The notes under the pieces: model-generated
The model's input: the letters and a program-made list of their open reading frames with translations, nothing else
Told to the model about the DNA's origin: nothing
Database searches by the model: none
From: Deinandra increscens subsp. villosa
Lineage: Eukaryota; Streptophyta; Magnoliopsida; Asterales; Asteraceae
Reading direction: 5' to 3'
Length of the DNA stretch: 64,000 nt
Assembly: GCA_039602395.1 (NCBI GenBank)
Contig: JBCNJP010000025.1
Location: 53,914,555-53,978,554 of the forward strand
Program-made: the position numbers and the translations under genes
In this document: piece after piece, positions 22,102 through 31,995 of the stretch
Position numbering within the stretch: the first letter of the stretch is position 1
Layout: every line of letters begins with the position of its first letter

Positions 22102-22313
22102 CATCCAGCAAAAACGCTACATCCATTGCGGATTCATTTGGGGCGTCCATCAGGATCATCCAACAGCCAGGATCTATGGTGTTTCCGCCTATGGTGTTTT
22201 TTTCCGCCACCGAAAACACCATAGGCGGAAACACCATAGATCCTGGCTGTTGGATGATCTTGATGGACGCCCCAGATGAATCCGCAATGGATGTAGCGTT
22301 TTTGCTGGATGTA
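22102..22313. repeat. Near-perfect 100-bp-arm hairpin (foldback/MITE-like)
   Basis: The left arm (about 22102-22200) runs from CATCCAGCAAAAACGCTACA to ATGGTGTTTTT. The right arm (about 22213-22312) is its reverse complement with only a few mismatches. Both arms contain ATGGTGTTTCCGCC, and the apex repeats the GGTGTTT motif. The near identity of the arms suggests a recent foldback element or an inverted duplication. The flanks show no clear target duplication. There is no coding capacity. Confidence 0.85.
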
Positions 22314-22993
22314 GGCTAACTCGACTCTATATATACTGGCCAAAATTTCGGTTTTTCAATCATTTCTCATTGTAATGTAGACAATTTTAAAAAAAAAATT
22401 TAAACAATTTTCTATTTTCTTCAACCATTCCCCTCCTCACACTTGAATCGGACATCGCCCTGAAAGAACTAGTAAACAATATAAAGCAAAAGGGCAAATG
22501 GAACAGAAAACTCCCCTGATAGTCCAGAGTCGCCACCACCACCGCCAACGCTGTCGTAGCTGCCTCCGTCCCTCCGGCCGCCGCCGGTCACCACTGGTCC
22601 TGTACCATTTCTTGTGTGGACTAGTTCGTGTTATCCCGTGTTTTCCATATCCAGCAGGTTTTGGTTATTGTGTCAGGATACAGGTTCAAGTTGTTCAAGG
22701 GTTGAGCAATTGATCAAAGGATTTCTATGTTATTCGTTTGTCGCATTCAGAGTGTCTCATCTCGGTGCCATTAAGGTCAATCTCTAAAAACCATATGGTT
22801 GTGTTTTATATATTTATCTGAATAATTTATAACTGAATTACTGGTGTAGAGTACCTAGCTCGTTAGTAAAAGGTTTTGAACTTTTTCGTTTCCGCATTTA
22901 ATTATTTTTTATAATCATTTATCTGATAAACAACATTTAAATAAATATAAAATACGATTTTATATTAATTCAAAAAATTTTTTTTGTATTGTC
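22314..22993. other. Intergenic DNA, no supported gene
   Basis: A GC-richer stretch near 22500-22620 (CCACCACCACCGCC, CCGGCCGCCGCC) gives a short open frame without recognisable features. The rest is AT-rich. I see no gene or repeat here. Confidence 0.5.
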
Positions 22994-23448
22994 CTAAACA
23001 AGACAACGATTCCCAACAAAATGTTGTTCCACAGCCTCAGCCTCAGCCTCATTCATATGAACATTAGGAATTTTAGGCCCTTGATTATCTTCTTGGGCAA
23101 CAAGAATTATAATTCTTCTTAACATGTTTAAAAAAGATGGGACAACAGGTCCTCCATACTTGTCTTTCACAAATCTCTTGTAAGTACCCATATTAATACC
23201 CCTAGTTGCATAAGTGTCACCACGCTTTACAAGATTCCGATAGAGATGGTCCAATATGGCTTGAACAAATCGAGGATACATCACAATTTTTTTTGGCCCT
23301 TTTGGTTGGACGAAGATTGCCAATCATCCATTATGTCAGTTGCCTTAAGAGATTGAATCCGTCCTTAGTAACGAATCCATATATAGCATAAGTTGATTCT
23401 TCTACGAAGTCATCAGTACCAGATTTACTTGGTAAAAAGCAAGTAGGA

Positions 23449-23864
23449 TGTAGAGGCCAGAAATATGAGGCTTGTAATATTAAATAAGTTGGACTGGGCT
23501 TAGTGGGTTTAAAATAGTTTAATTGAGTTAGGTTTGGGCTTGGGCTGAAATAAGCCCATGTAGGCTTATGTGTGTGTCTATATAAACACACATCAAGCCT
23601 CCTAGTTTGGGGTTGGCCTTTCCAGAGAGACAGAGAGGGGAGTAGGAGAATCAAAATTCTCGAAGGGATCAAGTGTACCAGACGAGTTCTAGGTGAATCG
23701 TGTGCACAGTCTGATTTGTAATCGGTTGGTAATTAGAATATCATTGTTCTTACTGTGTTTTATTTGATTTTCTCATCTCTCCGTTCTTGAATCAATCAAT
23801 CGTCGGGATTCCGCACCTATGATTAATCTTGGATATCGTGTTAGAATCGTTTTTCGCTCCTACA
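23449..23864 (+). repeat. Element D 5' LTR
   Basis: This 416-bp LTR is bounded by TGTA and TACA. It has a TATA box (TATATAAA, 23579-23586) inside an ACACA-rich context, and an inverted GGGCTTGGG / AAGCCCA pair upstream. The PBS follows at 23868-23880. Confidence 0.92.
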
Positions 23865-24079
23865 ATAGGTATCAGAGCCAAGAAATAAGTGTTTCGAGGC
23901 TCTCACGATATCTGGATTCAAGTTTTTAACGATTTTACACAAGATTTTGCAGGTTGGCAGTCGTGTATTCTTTTAAATTGCAGGTTTTCGCCACTATTCT
24001 AAGAGTTTTTGGGTCAAACAAAGAGTTGTCGGTTCGGTTTTTGGCTGCTCTCGGTTTGAATTTGGTGTTTACTGTTCGA

Positions 24080-24215
24080 AACAGGAGTTCTCCGGTTTGG
24101 ACGGTGTTTCCGGTCCAGACGGTGTTTCTTGGTCCGGACGGTGTTTCCAGTCCGGACGGTGTTTTCGATCCGGACAGTGTTTTCGGTCCGGACAGAGCTT
24201 TCGGTTCGGCCAAGT
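24080..24215 (+). repeat. Element D leader: tandem GGACGGTGTTTCC units
   Basis: Six degenerate copies of an about 18-bp unit (TCCGGACGGTGTTTC and variants GGTCCAGACGG, ATCCGGACAGTG) lie between the PBS and gag. A CpG-containing palindromic core, TCCGGA, recurs. This position equals that of the TTCGG arrays in the other clade. Confidence 0.8.
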
Positions 24216-24274
24216 CAAGGGTTTCCGGTTGCTAAGTTTTCGTTTGTCAGGGAATTTCCACTCGTGAAAAGATT

Positions 24275-26146
24275 ATGACAGGCACCCAAGCGAGTACTTC
24301 TGGTGTTAACTCTCAAACTACGGAATGTTCAAACCCCACTTGCTGTGCTCTAATTAATGACTGGAAATCTAAATTTACTTATGAATGTTTGAATCGTGAG
24401 AAAACTGAAAAGGAAGTTAGAGAATGTCAGGATCGCACTAGAGTTTTTAAGGAAAAATATGAAGCAGCCAAACAAGAACTGAAACATGTTGAACATAGTC
24501 TAAGTGATTACAAGTGTGTGTCTAGAATAGCTGAAACTAAGATAGAAGAATTAAATAAAGAAGTTCTAGATCTTAGAACTAAACTTAGCACTGCCCAATC
24601 TACCCTTGAAAAACATCAAGCTATACAAAAGAAAATGATGGACTCTCATCATGCTTTATTTAAATCAGAAGAGAGATTGGAGCAGGTAAAAGACAAATCT
24701 GGTCTTTGGAAGGAAAATGTTCCTTTCCCGTTACAAAATCAATCTGTCACATTGCCCTCCACTGCCGAGGAAGTCCAAAAACAATCAACAGTTAGAGAAA
24801 CAACTACATGTGGCAATCAAGAGAGCGCCTCTGGGCAATCATTAGGGCTTTATCATGCTGTTCCTCACTTACTACAACATGAATACATCAAACTGCCCCA
24901 AACTGCAGATGAATTATTGAAAGAGTCCCAAAATGAAGCAACCATGGTATATGGACCTCAACCGGTGCATAAAGATGAAAAGATAGCCACAGAAGCAACT
25001 CAGTCAAATTGTGAGAATAACACTAATGTCATTACTGAGTGTGCAGGTTCAAGCTCTAGTGAAGTGAAGAGCGCTGATGAAGAAAAGTTAGTTCCCTATC
25101 CAAAGATCGAGACTCCTTATTCCAAAGTTGTGGATGAGGTAAAGCGGGAACGAGTGGTGATGACTACAAGGCCCAATGGTAATATCTTCATGACCACAGG
25201 GTCTATGTTCATTCCGATTGATGGAGAAGAGCGACCCTCATTCACCACTAAGTTCAAAGGCTTGGGTCATGATGGTGGGTTATCATCCGACATTAAAAGT
25301 GTAAGGCCCAAGATAACTATCAAGTCTCCAACCACTGTCCCAATAAAGATTGAAAGGCCCAAAACTACAATCAAGTCTCCAAACTCATCAGTGGGCTCGT
25401 GCAGTGGCAACACAACTTTCTCAAAGAACCCAGTGGGCCCAACAGCTGAAATGTCTAGTTCTGCTCAATATTCTACCAATTGGAGATCCGGATTCAGCCC
25501 ACAGATGCAAACAAACCATCATGTTTCTCCACCAGTGACATATAGATCAAATGGCTACACTTCTGACTTCTATCTGAAGAAGCAGACTTGCTTTAAATGT
25601 GGAGTTCCTGGTCACATTGCTAGAAACTGCTTGCATCGTCCCTTTGAACCTTATTACCCGCTGAGTCATAAGGTTTCATCTCAGGTTTCAATAAAGTCTA
25701 AGCCGATGAAGGTGCAACCACCAAAGGCAATGAAGACTGTTAATTCTAAGGTTAAACCTTCTGATGGAAATTGGGGAGCTGCCAAAGAGCACAAAAAGCT
25801 CTTAAATCAAAAACATGTTTTTCCAAATTATGAGAATTTTCATAAAAAGGTGAACAGATCAAAACATCAAAAGGTTGAAAAACCTAAAGTTGTCACTCCA
25901 AAGGCAACTAAAACAATTTTGAAAAATGAATTTAAAAAGAAACAAGTTGAAATTCCTAAGGTCACTACACCAAAGGTGACTAAAACAACTTTGAATTCAC
26001 CTCAATTTTGGAAACCCAAAACAAAGGCAGCAGCTACACCCTCAATTCCTGACATTACAAAGGGAATGTTTTTAAAAGAAGTTTCATTTATTGACTCTTC
26101 AGGAATACCCAGAACCACAATGGCCTGGGTACTTATGGCTAACTGA
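24275..26146 (+). CDS. Element D Gag-like protein (623 aa), single CCHC knuckle
   Basis: This is an intact frame from ATG 24275 to the stop at 26144-26146. Residues 1-30 include CSNPTCCALINDWKSKF, a Cys-bearing start shared with element H (CPNPTCARLI). Residues 35-150 are a strong Lys/Glu coiled coil. Residues 150-260 contain repeated LPxTAEE/LPQTADE segments. Residues 270-310 hold YPKIETPYSKVVDEVKRERV, conserved in H. Ser/Pro/Lys-rich repeats (ITIKSPTT, TTIKSPNS) follow. A zinc knuckle CFKCGVPGHIARNC sits near residue 440. The tail is basic, with VTTPKVTKT-like repeats and WKPKTKAAA. The WKPK segment is where protease would begin in copia polyproteins, but the frame stops about 40 codons later. 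There is no UBN2 core, unlike the A/B/C/F/G/I clade. The predicted role is RNA binding and particle assembly. Confidence 0.88.
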   Translation: MTGTQASTSGVNSQTTECSNPTCCALINDWKSKFTYECLNREKTEKEVRECQDRTRVFKEKYEAAKQELKHVEHSLSDYKCVSRIAETKIEELNKEVLDLRTKLSTAQSTLEKHQAIQKKMMDSHHALFKSEERLEQVKDKSGLWKENVPFPLQNQSVTLPSTAEEVQKQSTVRETTTCGNQESASGQSLGLYHAVPHLLQHEYIKLPQTADELLKESQNEATMVYGPQPVHKDEKIATEATQSNCENNTNVITECAGSSSSEVKSADEEKLVPYPKIETPYSKVVDEVKRERVVMTTRPNGNIFMTTGSMFIPIDGEERPSFTTKFKGLGHDGGLSSDIKSVRPKITIKSPTTVPIKIERPKTTIKSPNSSVGSCSGNTTFSKNPVGPTAEMSSSAQYSTNWRSGFSPQMQTNHHVSPPVTYRSNGYTSDFYLKKQTCFKCGVPGHIARNCLHRPFEPYYPLSHKVSSQVSIKSKPMKVQPPKAMKTVNSKVKPSDGNWGAAKEHKKLLNQKHVFPNYENFHKKVNRSKHQKVEKPKVVTPKATKTILKNEFKKKQVEIPKVTTPKVTKTTLNSPQFWKPKTKAAATPSIPDITKGMFLKEVSFIDSSGIPRTTMAWVLMAN

Positions 26147-26468
26147 TCTCTCAACTTGTGCAGGAACAGTCAAGGAGGACTTTTATTAACATTGTTTGTT
26201 TGTGATAGTGTTTGTTCCAGGCACAGGATAGGAGGCATCTCTCTACTACATTACATGAAGATTTCAATGGAGGGTTTGTTTCCTTGTGAGAGGTAAAACT
26301 GAAAAGATCAGCAGAAAAGGTAACACTGTCTAATTGGCTGTTTGTTTATGTGATTACTTGAAACAAAACCCAACTCGATATGTTTTCAAAGGATAACTTT
26401 GAAGGTTAGCTTGGCCAATTTTGTTTACATTTTTTTGTTTCGTGGTGTGTCTGTGTATCGTTTCATTT

Positions 26469-26500
<32 letters not shown>

Positions 26501-26639
26501 TAAAAAAAATGAAAAATTGTGATTAAAAATCAAAAAGCAAGGGGAAGAATAGAATATATGAAAAAGTTGACCCCTCATTTCAAAGTGTGCTTTTTAATTT
26601 TTAATCGTTTGTTTGTGTGTTGAGAAGTAGGGAAATGAA

Positions 26640-27060
26640 ATATTTCCGTTCTGAAGATGACTGACACGCGTAAGGCGAAAGTGAAAGACATGATCCAGTT
26701 TGATATGCTCGGTAGGCTCAGTTCCAAAAACAAAGGTATGAGTCACAACACTTAAATATAAAGTATGTCATTTGACGAGAAACACACACTTAGGTTAAGT
26801 TGCTAGTTCTATGTGACTGTGAGATTGTTCCCGATATACACGGCGGACTCCAGAGTGTTGAATCGAAAATCTCAAAAAGTCGGCGCCCCTTTTTTGTGTG
26901 AGCAAAGACCTGGGATGTCAAAGCCGTTAGTCAAGTCTTGCTCTGCTTTGCGTGAGCAATGACTGGTGTAGAATGGCTGACGTGTTAATTAGACTTTCCT
27001 CTGTTTTGCGTAAGCAAAAACCTGGTTAGTCTGCATTAATGTGCTTGCAGATCTCTGTAT
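26640..27060 (+). other. Element D structured 3' noncoding domain
   Basis: After GACTGACACGCGTAAGGCG and the anchor GATATGCTCGGTAGGCTCAG (26702-26721), three hairpins with GNRA loops follow: TTTGT-GTGA-GCAAA (26893-26906), TTGC-GTGA-GCAA (26948-26959) and TTTTGC-GTAA-GCAAAA (27004-27019). Each is followed by ACCTGG or ACTGG. Outer stems enclose at least two of them: CGTTAGTCA with TGGCTGACG (26925-26933 / 26974-26982), and TTAAT..AGACT with AGTCT..ATTAA (26985-26995 / 27028-27039). See the findings for comparison with the other clade. Confidence 0.65.
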
Positions 27061-28449
27061 ATAATTTACACCACAAAAGATGCCAATGTGCACAATAAAA
27101 GAGACCCTCTAGCATCCAAAACCCTTTAGCCTTGACTTTGCGACTAGGCTTATGTGTTTAATGAAAGGTTACCACCTGACTGAAAAATGCCGCTGAGTTG
27201 AAATCGTACAAGTCTTTGTATATTATCCCTATCTCTTATGATCTGTTCTTTCTCTTCTTAACCAAGTCTGGAGAACAGATTCAAAACTCTGGATACGGGT
27301 ATGTGAAAATATGTGGTAGGGAATGGTCAAGCTTGATAGACTGCACGTTTTAATTACCTAGGATTTGTGTGTGACTGGCTTATGTTCATAATTAATGTAC
27401 CTGAAAGATAATTATCTGACATACAACCTGAAAAAGAGGAACATGGGTTTAAAGAGGATCAATATACTGGCAATCACCTGGACGTGTTCAAGTAACAGAT
27501 GCTGAAAAGGGTTCCTCAGTTCAGACAAAGACGGTTTGATCCCAAATAAAACCTTCTCGTTAGTATTTGGGTATGTTTGTTTTTAATTTTATTTTTCTTT
27601 TGAGTATTCTTAAGTTTTTAATGTTTGTTTTTTAACCATGGCCAGGTTAACTTAAAGGTTTTTAATATGGTTTTATTGGGTTTTGTGCAAGAAATTATGC
27701 CCCCTCCCAAAAAGTGACCCATTTTTTAGGGGGAGGAGGGGGGGGGGGGGAGATACGAAGTGAGATAATAGGCATTATCTCAGGGGGAGAAATGTATTGT
27801 CTCATGGAAAGTGAGAAGAGTCCTTAGGTTCAGGGGAAGTATTTAAAGGAAACCCATAATCAATGTTAGGGTTTGTGTTAAATAATGTTATTCACCCACT
27901 GACCTAGTAACCAGTCATCATTGTCTGGTTAGTTGTTTGTTTCATGTTGTGCATGGCAGGTTAAATGCAAAAGAAAAGAAAAGTCAAGGACTATGTTGCT
28001 GCTGCTACTAATGTTGAAGAACCAGTCGGAAAAGGACTTACCCTACTGAAGAATTTGATGCTTAGGGGAAGTTTGTTGGTTCAAATGAAGCTTTCAAGAT
28101 CAAGAAGAAACTGTTCACAAGTTAAGGGGAAGCTACATGCAGACAGTTCAAGAACTACAGTCAAGAATGCCAAGATAGAGGTTTTAAAATTTTATCCTCT
28201 AAAGGCGAAGTCAAGTCAAGACAGTTACCGTTGATTCAGCAAGGACCAAAGTTTCGTTCAAAAAGAGGCAAGTGCATGAGAATCCTCCTCTCATTACTTG
28301 TTCGTTAATTGAAGTCCAAGCTGATGCTGATTGAGAGAAAGCTGCCAAAAGTCTCTCGTTGTTGCCCAATGAAGTTCAAGCCAAAAGAAGATAGCAAAGC
28401 TGAAGACTAAAAGTTGAAGACATTTAATATCACAAGCCTAGGGGAAGAT
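27061..28449 (+). other. Element D distal 3' noncoding region with reiterated purine tracts
   Basis: No gene is supported; a short frame at 27965-28234 lacks recognisable features. There is a run of 13 G at 27738-27750, an 8-bp perfect hairpin GAGATAAT-AGGC-ATTATCTC near 27762-27781, and several AGGGGGAG or AGGGGAAG copies (near 27781, 27832, 28064, 28126) resembling the terminal PPT at 28438-28449. Confidence 0.6.
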
Positions 28450-28864
28450 TGTAGAGGCTAGAAATATGAGGCTTGTAATATTAAATAAGTTAGGCTGGGC
28501 TTAGTGGGTTTAAAATAGTTTAATTGAGTTAGGTTTGGGCTTGGGCTGAAATAAGCCCATGTAGGCTTATGTGTGTGTCTATATAAACACACATAAGCCT
28601 CCTAGTTTAGGGTTGGCCTTTCCAGAGAGACAGAGAGGGGAGTAGGAGAATCAAAATTCTCCAAGGGATTAAGTGTACCAGACGAGTTCTAGGTGAATCG
28701 TTTGCACAGTCTGATTTGTAATCGATTGGTAATCAGTATTTCATTGTTCTTATTGTGTTTTATTTGATTTTCTCATTTCTCCATTCTTGAATCAATCAAT
28801 CGTCGGGATTCTGCACCTACGATTGATCTTGGATATCGTGTTAGAATTGTTTTTCGATCCTACA
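28450..28864 (+). repeat. Element D 3' LTR
   Basis: This 415-bp LTR is the partner of 23449-23864, with the same ends and a TATATAAA at 28580-28587. The right flank, TAGGA, equals the left flank of the 5' LTR. Confidence 0.92.
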
Positions 28865-29035
28865 TAGGAACATAGTAACGATAAACCTCCAGTTTCTCCA
28901 AAGTGTGATTTTAACAGTTGTGTTTGCATGATATCTACATCATAACCATTTTGAGAAGAGTTCCTTGCCATAATGCCTTAGAAAATAGCTTCGGGTGAGT
29001 GACATCATTCAGGTTCAACACAGTACGGATATTAG

Positions 29036-29587
29036 TGTTGATACTTCATGTGGCAACGTGCTGGATCAGACAAAGACTTGAAGATTTCAACCTTTTGCTG
29101 CTGGCCGAATTCTGTTGATAGTTATAAATAGGTTGTTAGCTTTGAGATTTGTAACGAGTTTTTGAGAAGTGTATGTGTTTCCAAAGTGTATTTGTTCTGA
29201 TTCTCTCTGTAACTGGTCTTGTTATTAAATGAGAGATTGAACATGTTATTTACACATTTGTTCACATTTCTATTACACGATTGATGTCGAACTGATCTGA
29301 TCCGTACGCTCCAGCATTTTCAAAATGTATCAGAGCTGTTGGCTCTTTCTATGGTCTAAATTCATCGTTTTTCTTAAGTTTAGGACGTTAAACCTTCAGT
29401 TAGGGCTGATTTTTAATCAATCGAGTCTTTCTGAGTCATGTTTTTACCTAACAGAAGCATCTAGATGTCAAAATTCAATCAAATTCTGAATCTGGTGTGA
29501 TTTCAAAAATTTCCAGTGAAGTTCGGATAGAGTTCGGCCGAAGAACAGATCTGAAAAATAATCGCTCCGAACTCTAGTTTCGGAAAA
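29036..29587 (+). mobile_element. Copy E: 5' LTR, PBS and leader only
   Basis: The LTR, 29036-29322, runs TGTTGATACTTCATGTGGCA to CAGCATTTTCA. The PBS variant (ATGTATCAGAGC) follows at 29325-29336. The leader (to about 29587) has a few TTCGG motifs (29521-29582) but no gag. The start resembles LTRs of the A/B/C clade. The element is cut near 29588; TACCTAACAGAAGCA occurs at about 29445 and again at 29590, so a repeat-mediated deletion is possible. Confidence 0.65.
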
Positions 29588-29788
29588 TTACCTAACAGAA
29601 GCAGTTTCGATTTTCTTGTAAATAGTAGGTTGAATGGTGATGCCAGTAATCCAGATAGATTGCAACAGCAGATCAGTGGCTTCAACGTACTTATGCCCTT
29701 CAGACCATCTTTTGTTCAGCACATAGACTTGATTATGCATTAGACGAAATTCCAGATCAATTCTTAGAAATACTTTTTGTGGAGGCAT
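29588..29788 (-). pseudogene. Short minus-strand coding remnant, unrecognised
   Basis: A 66-codon frame begins MPPQKVFLRIDLEFRLMHNQ and continues WSEGHKYVEATDLLLQSIW. The composition looks protein-like. I do not recognise it. It may be a piece of another transposon protein. It sits directly beyond the truncated leader of copy E. Confidence 0.3.
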
Positions 29789-30449
29789 CTACACAAGGAA
29801 AATATTGTGATTATATCAAGCTTGATATACACAAATGATTGTCATGTCACACTAAACTTGTGATAGTGACAAAGCTTTTCAATTGAACACCATAGATACA
29901 CTAGGAAGTTTAACTGTGCATAAACAACTTCAAGACAAGCAGTAGGTTAACATCACATCACAGTCAAGTCTAAACAAATTCGGGCTAGAAAACAAGAAAT
30001 TTAAACAACTTCAAGAATTAGGAAGACTTGTCATCAATTGGTAATTAGTCTAATCTTATTGAGAAGTTTTAGGAAAGATCAAGCACGAAAATTTTGATTT
30101 TGACAGCCCTTTTTATTTAAATTTGGATTAAGAGCATGATTTAGCACATTTGAGTTAAAAAAAAAGAAAAGCTATTTGTGACATCAGTGATAATCATTTG
30201 AGTTAAGTAAATCAAAAACCCACTTTCGACACAATAAAGTCTTTTAAACATTTTATTAACTTCAAATCTCCAAAATTGACTTAGTTAGGACAATATCATG
30301 AGATAAGCACACAACAGTCACACACACACACAGTCGCATAAGGAAAAATTCATTTAATATGATCACCGAATTATTTGAAATACTGGACTTTAGCACACAT
30401 AAGCAATTTGGTATTAAAAAAATCTCATAAGGTTAAGAATCTTAAATTA
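29789..30449. other. AT-rich DNA without supported gene
   Basis: No long frame, RNA gene or clear repeat is visible, apart from a short ACACAC run near 30318. This DNA was probably continuous with 35998-36719 before copy C inserted. Confidence 0.5.
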
Positions 30450-31253
30450 TGTTGATACATAATCTGTGCGTCGTGTGAAGTATCAAGACAAGACGATGTG
30501 AAGATCAAGACAAAGTGTGTCTATCAAACGAACTACATCCAAACTGCCAGTTCGGATCAGGGCGAACTGGCAGTTCGCCCAGGGTTCGGCAGATCGACTA
30601 CATATAGTTGGTTTGTCTTTGTTTCTAGAAGGAGTGGGTGAGGATCTGAGCTTAAGTGTATGTTTTCAATAGTGTAAGGATCAAATATAACCCTCACGCG
30701 ATATCAAAGTCTATAACCACCGTGCGGAATCCGGTGATTATAGGTGATTCAAGATTAATCGAGAATAATATGAAAAAGCAATAACAATAAGAGTAAGAAC
30801 ACAAACCGATTGAAGAAAGACACTTTACTATTAACCTTGATTGCTTACACACTGATCGAAATTCTCCTTGAGAATTTCGTGAACACCAAAATCGTAAAAC
30901 ACAATGAAGCAACCAACCCTAATTACATAAACTAGCTATCTATATATAGGGAATCCTATGCTTGATAAACAAGTAACAGAAATCGGCCTATAGGGCCCAT
31001 AATTCGACCAACCTACAACCCACACAACCCATTTACATAATCATAGCCCAACTACACTTAACTAGCCCAAAAGTATTTCTAATGCAAAAGCCTTATAAAA
31101 TTCTAGACTCTACAAATAGTGTTTCTCTGTGTTGATTCTCAGTGTTTCAGTGATTGTAATTGTTCGTCTAAATCAATAAAACAATCATTTTAATTACATT
31201 TCTATTCTAAAATAGCTAGATCTAGTAGACGATCCGATGATCACGAACTTTCA
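30450..31253 (+). repeat. Copy C 5' LTR (interrupted)
   Basis: The LTR is split at 30672/31115 by a solo LTR. U3 carries a strong inverted motif (GAACTGCCAGTTCGGATC, then GAACTGGCAGTTCGCC). The AATAAAACAATC block near 31178 is shared with the other LTRs of the clade. Confidence 0.85.
30673..31114 (-). mobile_element. Solo LTR inserted in copy C 5' LTR
   Basis: It starts TGTAAGGATC and ends GACTCTACA, with AATAG duplicated exactly on both sides (30668-30672, 31115-31119). On the minus strand it reads TGTAGAGTCTAGAATTTTAT, contains CTATATATAGATAG as a TATA region, and resembles the D/H LTRs in layout (CCGCACGG, GATATCG and GGATCCTTACA-like end). It has no interior, so it is the product of LTR-LTR recombination. 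Confidence 0.9.
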
Positions 31254-31995
31254 AGTGGTATCAGAGCTTTCTGGTTCATTCTACTGATCTGTCGTTGCTA
31301 TTTTTGGAGTTTTTAAAACAAAAAGTGTTGTTTTTAAAAAATTTGGAGCGTTTTTACAAGTTTTTGATTGTTTAAGTTGAGAATTTTGTGAAAAATGTGT
31401 TCCTAAATCATTCCTCGTCATTTTTTATGTTCTACTACTGAAAATCTCGTTCAAATCTATCCAAATTCGAATTTTTTTAGTGAAAATGGTTCAGTTCGGC
31501 TGAAGAACTTACTGTTCGGAATAACCGTCATCCGAACTCACGGTTCGGATTGTCCAAAGTCCCAGTTCGTCTAAGTTTGCTCTAGGTTCGATTCAAAGAT
31601 TCTGTTCGGATAAGGTTCGGTTGCAGTTCGGATAAATTTTTGTTCAGAACAAGTTCAGATACTTTCTCTGTTCGGAAAATACTTCGGTTCGGCTACTGTT
31701 CGAGTTAAATTCTCTGTTCGGGCTCAGTTTGGTTAAACCTTCAATTCGGATAAAGATTTTTCTGTTCGGTTCAAGTTCGGCTCAGATTGGGTATTTTGAG
31801 TTGTTTTACGAAAACTGACGTAACTTGAGAACCGTTAAGAGTTACGGAACACAATACCAACCAAAACGACCGTCTCGAAGAGATCTACACTTTTACGGCC
31901 TAATATCTAGTACCCTCCATTTTGATACCCAAAATCCACTTTTAAGACCTTTGTTTTTTAGTTCGAAGTTTTTGGAGCATCATATATCGAAAAAG
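31254..31995 (+). other. Copy C PBS and leader with TTCGG array
   Basis: The PBS AGTGGTATCAGAGC at 31254 is followed by TTCGG-type motifs densely placed at 31490-31785 (at least fifteen). No gene is seen. Confidence 0.65.

Larger units (their letters stand above)
23449..28864 (+). mobile_element. Element D: complete gag-only LTR retrotransposon
   Basis: The element has two LTRs (23449-23864, 28450-28864), each running TGTAGAGGC to CCTACA. The target duplication is TAGGA on both sides (23444-23448 and 28865-28869). A tRNA-Met PBS (AGGTATCAGAGCC) lies three bases after the 5' LTR. A purine tract (CTAGGGGAAGAT) abuts the 3' LTR. The only coding region is a 623-codon gag; about 2.3 kb of noncoding DNA follows. 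By eye the LTRs differ at about 20 of 415 positions, so insertion is moderately recent. With no protease, integrase or RT it must be mobilised in trans. It fits the published concept of terminal-repeat retrotransposons with a GAG domain. Confidence 0.92.
22994..28971 (-). pseudogene. Minus-strand MYPRFVQ gene fragment, split by element D
   Basis: The 5' part is 28971-28865 (MARNSSQNGYDVDIM, then LLKSHFGETGGLSLLCS). It is cut by element D. The rest resumes at 23448, in a shifted frame, with ESTYAIYGFVTKDGFNLLRQ, a stop near 23335, and then KKIVMYPRFVQAILDHLYRN and GINMGTYKRFVKDKYGG (23323-22994). The MYPRFVQ block recalls MYPRFIQ at 43184 and proteins commonly found inside retrotransposon-like loci of Asteraceae, often with unreliable database names. 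I do not know the function. The TAGGA duplication shows that both halves were continuous before D inserted, so the frame break is independent of the insertion. Confidence 0.5.

Noticed and set aside
22498..22713. 71-codon plus-strand frame starting MEQKTPLIVQ
   Set aside because: It is short, lies in GC-rich low-complexity DNA and has no recognisable domain, promoter or neighbour.
27738..27750. Run of 13 G as a G-quadruplex or promoter signal
   Set aside because: A homopolymer expansion of a PPT-like motif explains it; its length may also be affected by sequencing error.
27965..28234. 89-codon basic frame in the tail of element D
   Set aside because: It lies in the noncoding region between gag and the PPT, and its composition follows local purine-rich DNA. 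It matches no known protein by eye.
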